DNA of 64,000 nt, from assembly GCF_007993815.1 (NCBI RefSeq), contig NZ_VJWE01000012.1:248001-312000 (forward strand). The letters are read 5' to 3'. The notes under the pieces are model-generated. The model was given only the letters and a program-made list of their open reading frames with translations. It was not told the DNA's origin and did not search any database. Positions 59,922 to 64,000 of this stretch are shown here, piece by piece; position 1 is the first letter of the stretch; every line of letters starts with the position of its first letter. Source of the stretch: Acidovorax delafieldii (GTDB lineage: Bacteria > Pseudomonadota > Gammaproteobacteria > Burkholderiales > Burkholderiaceae_C). Position numbers and translations under genes: made by a program.

Positions 59922-60557
59922 ATGTCTGCCCTCACCCTTACTCCCCGCGCGCTCTACGAAGAAGTGGCCGAGCAATTGCGCCAGCGCATCTTCCGGCGCG
60001 AACTGGAGCCGGGCAGCTGGATTGACGAACTCAAGATTGCCGAGGAATTCGGCATCAGCCGCACCCCCCTGCGCGAGGCGCTGAAGGTGCTGGCCGCTGA
60101 AGGCCTGGTCACGATGAAGGTGCGGCGTGGCGCCTATGTGACGGAGATGAGCGAAAAAGACCTGCGCGACGTGTACCACCTGCTCAGCCTGCTCGAGAGC
60201 GACGCCGCCGGTGTGGTGGCCGAACACGCCACCGAGGCGCAGTTGAAAACGCTGCAGGACCTGCACGCCGAGCTGGAAGCCGCCGTGGCTGATCGCGAAA
60301 AATTCTTCGCCGTCAACGAACGCTTTCACATGCACCTGCTGGAGATGGCCGACAACCGCTGGCGCAGCCAGATGGTGGCGGATCTGCGCAAGGTGATGAA
60401 GCTCAACCGCCACAACTCGCTGTTCAAGCAAGGGCGCATTGAAGATTCATTGAGCGAACACCGTGCCATCCTGGCCGCGATGGTGGCGCGTGACGCCAAG
60501 GCCACGGTCAAGGCTATGCAGGCGCATTTTGCGCAAGGGCTGGAAGCGGCAACCTGA
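59922..60557 (+). CDS. GntR-family transcriptional regulator (FadR/FCD subgroup)
   Basis: A 211-residue regulator: N-terminal winged HTH (ALYEEVAEQLRQRIFRREL; ISRTPLREALKVLAAEGLV) and an all-helical FCD effector domain with the metal-binding Asp/His positions (NERFHMHLLEM, SEHRAILAAM). It is divergent from the mutase operon; the AT-rich 143-bp gap (around 59866-59900) is the likely operator region. Probably senses a propionate-pathway metabolite. Confidence 0.9.
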   Translation: MSALTLTPRALYEEVAEQLRQRIFRRELEPGSWIDELKIAEEFGISRTPLREALKVLAAEGLVTMKVRRGAYVTEMSEKDLRDVYHLLSLLESDAAGVVAEHATEAQLKTLQDLHAELEAAVADREKFFAVNERFHMHLLEMADNRWRSQMVADLRKVMKLNRHNSLFKQGRIEDSLSEHRAILAAMVARDAKATVKAMQAHFAQGLEAAT

Positions 60558-60741
60558 GGTGCTGCGGGCCGTGCTGAACCGTACCCACGTGTCCGCGATC
60601 ATTCCGCAAACAGGAACGCACCATTTGCAACACATGGGGTGATCGCTCGCAGCCCGGCCACGGCTTCGCTCGTTATCATCCTTCGGGTTTCCACCGAGGC
60701 CGTGGCGCCGCTCGCCACCGCAGCCTCTACCGCCGAGTTTG

Positions 60742-62595
60742 ATGACTTCTACCCCCGCCGATATCGCCAGCGTGCAAACGCTGCCCCAGCTCCTGGCCTA
60801 CCGCGCCGCGCGTACCCCCCATGCCGAGGCCTACCGGGCTTTTGATCCCGCCCGCCAGGCATGGGGCAGCCTGACCTGGGCACAAACCGCAGAGCGCGTG
60901 AGCACGTGGGCCCAGGCCCTGGCCGCCATGCAGTTGCCCCCGGCAGCCCGCGTGGCCATCTTGCTGCCCAACGGCCTCAATGCCATGTGCGCAGACCAGG
61001 CCACGCTGGCCGTCGGCGGAGTGCCTGTGCCTCTGCACGCAATCGACAACCCCGGCAGCATCGCCTACATCCTGGGGGACTGCGAGGCATCGATGCTGAT
61101 CGTGAGCCAGGCCGAGCAATGGGAAAAGATCCGCGCCGTGGGCACGCCCTTCCCGGCCCTGCGCGCCGTGGTGATCACTGATGACGACGACGCGTTCAAG
61201 GCCACCCCGGCGTCGGGCGACAGCCCGGCCGTGGGCTCGCTCGCGCAATGGCTGACGGGCGCGGCACAAACGGACGCGTCCACCGCGGCCACAGGCCCGC
61301 AGGCCGATGACCTGGCGGCCATCGTCTACACCTCCGGCACCACCGGCAAACCCAAGGGCGTGATGCTGACCCACCGCAACGTGGTCAGCGATGTGAAGGC
61401 CGTGCTGGAGCGCATTGCACCCACAGTGGACGACGTGTTCCTGTCGTTCCTGCCGCTGTCGCACACCTTTGAGCGCACGGGCGGCTACTACCTGCCGATT
61501 GCGGCGGGCAGTTGCGTGGCCTATGCCCGCTCGGTGGCCCAGCTGGCGGAAGACCTGAAAACCATACGCCCCACCGTGCTGGTGTCGGTGCCGCGCATCT
61601 ACGAGCGCATCCACGCCAAGCTCCTCGAAAAACTCTCGCCCACGCCCTGGAAGATGCAGCTGTACGAAGCCGCGCAGAACAAAGGCTGGGCCCGCTTCTG
61701 TGCCGTGCAAGGCCTGCCCGCCCCGGCAGCCAGCGAAGGCCAGGCCGCAGGCTGGATGGCCGCCTTGCCCTGGCCCGTGCTGCAGGCCCTGGTGGCCAAG
61801 CCTTTGTTGGCCCAGTTTGGCGGCCGCGTGCGGGTGGCGGTGAGTGGCGGCGCACCGCTGTCGCCCACCATTGCCAAGTGTTTTCTGGGCCTGGGGCTGC
61901 CGCTGATCCAGGGCTACGGCATGACCGAGACCGCACCGGTGGTGTCGGTCAACGCACTGGACGACAACGACCCCGCCTGCGTGGGCAAGGCCCTGCCCGG
62001 CGTCGAAGTGCGTATCGGCGACAACCACGAGCTGCAGGTGCGCGGCCCCATCGTGATGAAGGGCTACTGGAAGCGCCCCGAAGACACCGCACGCATCCTG
62101 AGCACCGACGGCTGGCTGGGCACCGGCGACCAGGCCGACATCGTGAATGGCCGCATCTACATCAAGGGCCGCATCAAGGAAATCATCGTCACATCCACCG
62201 GCGAAAAGATCCCGCCGGGCGACCTGGAACTGGCCCTGCTGGCCGACCCGCTGCTGGAGCAGGCGTTTGTGGTGGGCGAAAACCGCCCCTTCATCGCCTG
62301 TGTGGCCGTGCTGAACCCGGGCGAGTGGCAGCGCCTGGCGGCCGACCTGGGCCTGAACCCCCAGGCCGCTGACAGCCTGAACCACCCCAGCGTGCACCGT
62401 GCTGTGCTGGCGCGCATCGAAAAGAACACCGCCAGCTTTGCCCGCTATGCCGTGCCGCGCACGGTGCACCTGACGCTCACGCCTTGGACGATTGAAAACA
62501 CATTCATGACGCCCACGCTCAAGCTCAAGCGCAACAACCTGATGGCGCACTTTGCCGAAGCCATTGAGGGCATGTACCAGAAGCCGGGGCGCTGA
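60742..62595 (+). CDS. Long-chain-type acyl-CoA ligase (AMP-forming)
   Basis: A 617-residue ANL-superfamily enzyme. IVYTSGTTGKPKGVMLTHRN is the AMP-binding P-loop, GYGMTETAPVVS and GWLGTGDQADIV the A5 and A8 motifs, and GRIKEIIVTSTGEKIPP includes the catalytic hinge with a Lys downstream. The length and sequence style suit FadD15-type long-chain-fatty-acid CoA ligases. ATG 60742 follows an in-frame TTG; no strong ribosome site. Chain length preference unknown. Confidence 0.9.
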   Translation: MTSTPADIASVQTLPQLLAYRAARTPHAEAYRAFDPARQAWGSLTWAQTAERVSTWAQALAAMQLPPAARVAILLPNGLNAMCADQATLAVGGVPVPLHAIDNPGSIAYILGDCEASMLIVSQAEQWEKIRAVGTPFPALRAVVITDDDDAFKATPASGDSPAVGSLAQWLTGAAQTDASTAATGPQADDLAAIVYTSGTTGKPKGVMLTHRNVVSDVKAVLERIAPTVDDVFLSFLPLSHTFERTGGYYLPIAAGSCVAYARSVAQLAEDLKTIRPTVLVSVPRIYERIHAKLLEKLSPTPWKMQLYEAAQNKGWARFCAVQGLPAPAASEGQAAGWMAALPWPVLQALVAKPLLAQFGGRVRVAVSGGAPLSPTIAKCFLGLGLPLIQGYGMTETAPVVSVNALDDNDPACVGKALPGVEVRIGDNHELQVRGPIVMKGYWKRPEDTARILSTDGWLGTGDQADIVNGRIYIKGRIKEIIVTSTGEKIPPGDLELALLADPLLEQAFVVGENRPFIACVAVLNPGEWQRLAADLGLNPQAADSLNHPSVHRAVLARIEKNTASFARYAVPRTVHLTLTPWTIENTFMTPTLKLKRNNLMAHFAEAIEGMYQKPGR

Positions 62596-62617
62596 ACCCC
62601 GGCTTGCCCAGGCTCCC

Positions 62618-63739
62618 TCAAAGCACCAGCTCGCCCTCCCGGGCGTAGGCGGAGCCAAAGCGGTTGGACAGAAAGTCCGCAAGCGCCACGGACTCCTGCC
62701 CGACAAAGCCCTGCTGCGGCAACTTGCCTTGCGCCACCAGGTCCAGCGCCGTGCAGATGCCTGCGGCCGTGGTGAGCTGGATGGCGCTCAGCGTGTGCCC
62801 AGCCACCAGCGTGCCCACGATACGGGCCGAGTACGAGTCCTGCACCAGCCGCCCGCCCTTAAGGCCTGATGCGGAGGCAAACACCACGATCACGTCCTGG
62901 TCCGTGGTGGGGATGGCGGTTTCCAGAATGTCCTTGAGCAGATCGCGCCGGTCGCGCAGGCGCAGGTCATTGAGCAGCAGCTTGAGGATGGCGTTGTGGC
63001 CAGGGTAGCGGATGGACTGGTAGTCCACCTGCCGCGCCTTGCCCGCCAACGTTTCTGTCAGCGTGCCCAGGCCACCCGAGGTGTTGAAGGCCTCGTACTC
63101 CACGCCGTCCAGCGCAAAGGTTTCCAGCCCCTCCAGCGCGGGCACCGTGGTGCGCACGCCGTCCACAATGGCTTCGCAGGGGTTGCAGTACTCGTTGATG
63201 AGGCCCTCGGTACTCCAGGTCAGGTTGTAACGCAGGGCACCCTGTGGGTAGCGGGGCAGCGCCCCCACGCGCATGCGCAGCGTGTGCAGCGTGTCAAAAC
63301 GCCGGGCCAGGTCGTTGCCCACAATGCCGATGAACCCAGGCGCCAGGCCGCACTGAGGCATCAGCACGCTGCGGGCATGGGCCGCCAGCGTGCGGATGGT
63401 CTGGGTGCTGGCCACGTCCTCGGTCAGGTCAAAGTAATGCACACCTGCGCGTGCACACGACGTGGCCACGGGCACGGCGCGGTGGAACGGCAATGCGTTC
63501 AGCGCGGCAAAACGGCCGTCGATGGCGGCCTGCAGGCTCGCGTCGTCTGTGGCCAATCGGGTGGAAATACCCAAATTTGCCACCTCGGCCAGCCGCACCG
63601 GGTCGCGGTCCACCACCAGGATGTCGTAGTCGCCCGACCGCTGCAGCAAGAGCGCCATGGCAAAGCCGATGTGGCCCGCCCCCAGGATGGTGATGGGGCG
63701 GCGGGAGGTGGAGTGCGAGGAAATGTCGAAGGTGGTCAT
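62618..63739 (-). CDS. Saccharopine dehydrogenase-family protein
   Basis: A 373-residue protein with an N-terminal Rossmann motif (ITILGAGHIGFAMALLLQRSG, VVDRDP) and a C-terminal domain with GLAPGFIGIVGNDLA and STEGLINEYCNPCEAIV, which matches the lysine-dehydrogenase/saccharopine-reductase family. A divergent Lrp/AsnC gene 168 bases away suggests amino-acid-controlled expression, with lysine or a related amino acid as a likely substrate. Confidence 0.85.
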   Translation of the reverse strand: MTTFDISSHSTSRRPITILGAGHIGFAMALLLQRSGDYDILVVDRDPVRLAEVANLGISTRLATDDASLQAAIDGRFAALNALPFHRAVPVATSCARAGVHYFDLTEDVASTQTIRTLAAHARSVLMPQCGLAPGFIGIVGNDLARRFDTLHTLRMRVGALPRYPQGALRYNLTWSTEGLINEYCNPCEAIVDGVRTTVPALEGLETFALDGVEYEAFNTSGGLGTLTETLAGKARQVDYQSIRYPGHNAILKLLLNDLRLRDRRDLLKDILETAIPTTDQDVIVVFASASGLKGGRLVQDSYSARIVGTLVAGHTLSAIQLTTAAGICTALDLVAQGKLPQQGFVGQESVALADFLSNRFGSAYAREGELVL

Positions 63740-63907
63740 GGCAGTGCTCCCGGTAGTGTTCGCCGCACATGGCGGAGAGGTGTTGTGGATGCCTTGATGC
63801 TAGGCAACAGCGCTGTCAATGTGTAGCGTTCAAAACGTCGAAAGCTGTTCTTTGATTTGCCATAACGGCGAATATGATGGGCGTTATGACTTTTTGAGGA
63901 AATGCGC

Positions 63908-64000
63908 ATGACCCAGTCCCTGGATGACACCGACCGGCAACTGCTCAGCCTGCTGCAGACCAATGCGCGCGAGGGCACGGCTACGCTGGCGCGCAAGCTC
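63908..64000 (+). CDS. Lrp/AsnC-family regulator, N-terminal part only
   Basis: The first 31 codons are in the window: MTQSLDDTDRQLLSLLQTN, then AREGTATLARKL, the first helices of an Lrp-type winged HTH. GAGGA (63896-63900) is well spaced for the ATG at 63908; another in-frame ATG at 63902 is too close to it. The gene continues beyond the window and is divergent from the saccharopine-dehydrogenase-like gene, its probable target. Confidence 0.82.
   Translation, partial: MTQSLDDTDRQLLSLLQTNAREGTATLARKL

Overview
The window is a high-GC chromosomal segment that reads as a betaproteobacterium of the Comamonadaceae (Acidovorax-like). This is judged from codon use, family-typical proteins (IPTL-CTERM sorting signal, isoquinoline-1-oxidoreductase-type molybdoenzyme, MocA, TspB/Zot filamentous phage genes) and a short dispersed repeat built on the GATAGCT / TAGCGC motif.

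Layout. 1-5.1 kb: end of a 2Fe-2S subunit, a Tat-exported molybdenum hydroxylase large subunit, a secreted HEQTH protein and an MFS transporter. 5.5-8.3 kb: Tat/lipoprotein carboxylesterase divergent from a LysR regulator. 8.3-10.2 kb: gene-poor stretch with a coupled pair of small unknown genes. 10.2-12.4 kb: FMN alpha-hydroxy-acid dehydrogenase divergent from a LysR regulator. 12.6-22.7 kb: LamG/IPTL-CTERM surface protein, MocA-like nucleotidyltransferase, SodC, ChaC, OmpA-like protein, glyoxalase I plus thioesterase, a MarR-MFS-MaoC-MATE run, and an SDR.

22,783-29,010: a complete 6.2-kb filamentous (Inoviridae) prophage inserted at what looks like the chromosomal XerCD dif site. It carries a repressor, an ssDNA-binding protein, HUH replication protein, small coat-type proteins, major coat protein, TspB/pIII-like adhesin, DUF2523/pVI and Zot/pI. 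The right junction matches E. coli dif perfectly over the central region and XerD arm, and KOPS-like GGGNAGGG octamers mostly flip strand across it, so the window probably spans the replication terminus. The repressor gene crosses the attachment core: integration gives it a host-derived stop codon and leaves its natural end and terminator at the opposite prophage end.

29.2-39.4 kb: a cell-envelope polysaccharide locus (WecB, GlmM, two related secreted helical-toroid glycosidase-like proteins, YaiO barrel, Crp/Fnr-like regulator, a polytopic membrane protein, a membrane-anchored bactofilin-like protein and a processive GT2 synthase). This is the best candidate for a poorly described system. 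39.6-45.1 kb: sulfur/persulfide handling genes around an ArsR-type regulator (SulP, DUF442, two YeeE/YedE halves, persulfide-dioxygenase-like MBL protein, rhodanese, DUF2892, AhpD-like). 45.2-50.1 kb: a signalling module (exported Cys-less molybdopterin-fold protein, hybrid histidine kinase, HD-GYP response regulator). 50.1-52.8 kb: bioB, small unknowns and a VOC protein. 52.9-60.6 kb: the propionyl-CoA to succinyl-CoA route (biotin carboxylase subunit, carboxyltransferase subunit, MeaB, methylmalonyl-CoA mutase) with a divergent GntR regulator. 60.7-64 kb: acyl-CoA ligase, saccharopine-dehydrogenase-like protein and the start of an Lrp/AsnC regulator.

No tRNA, rRNA, CRISPR array or transposase was found. 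All family calls come from reading motifs and lengths by eye; no database search was run.
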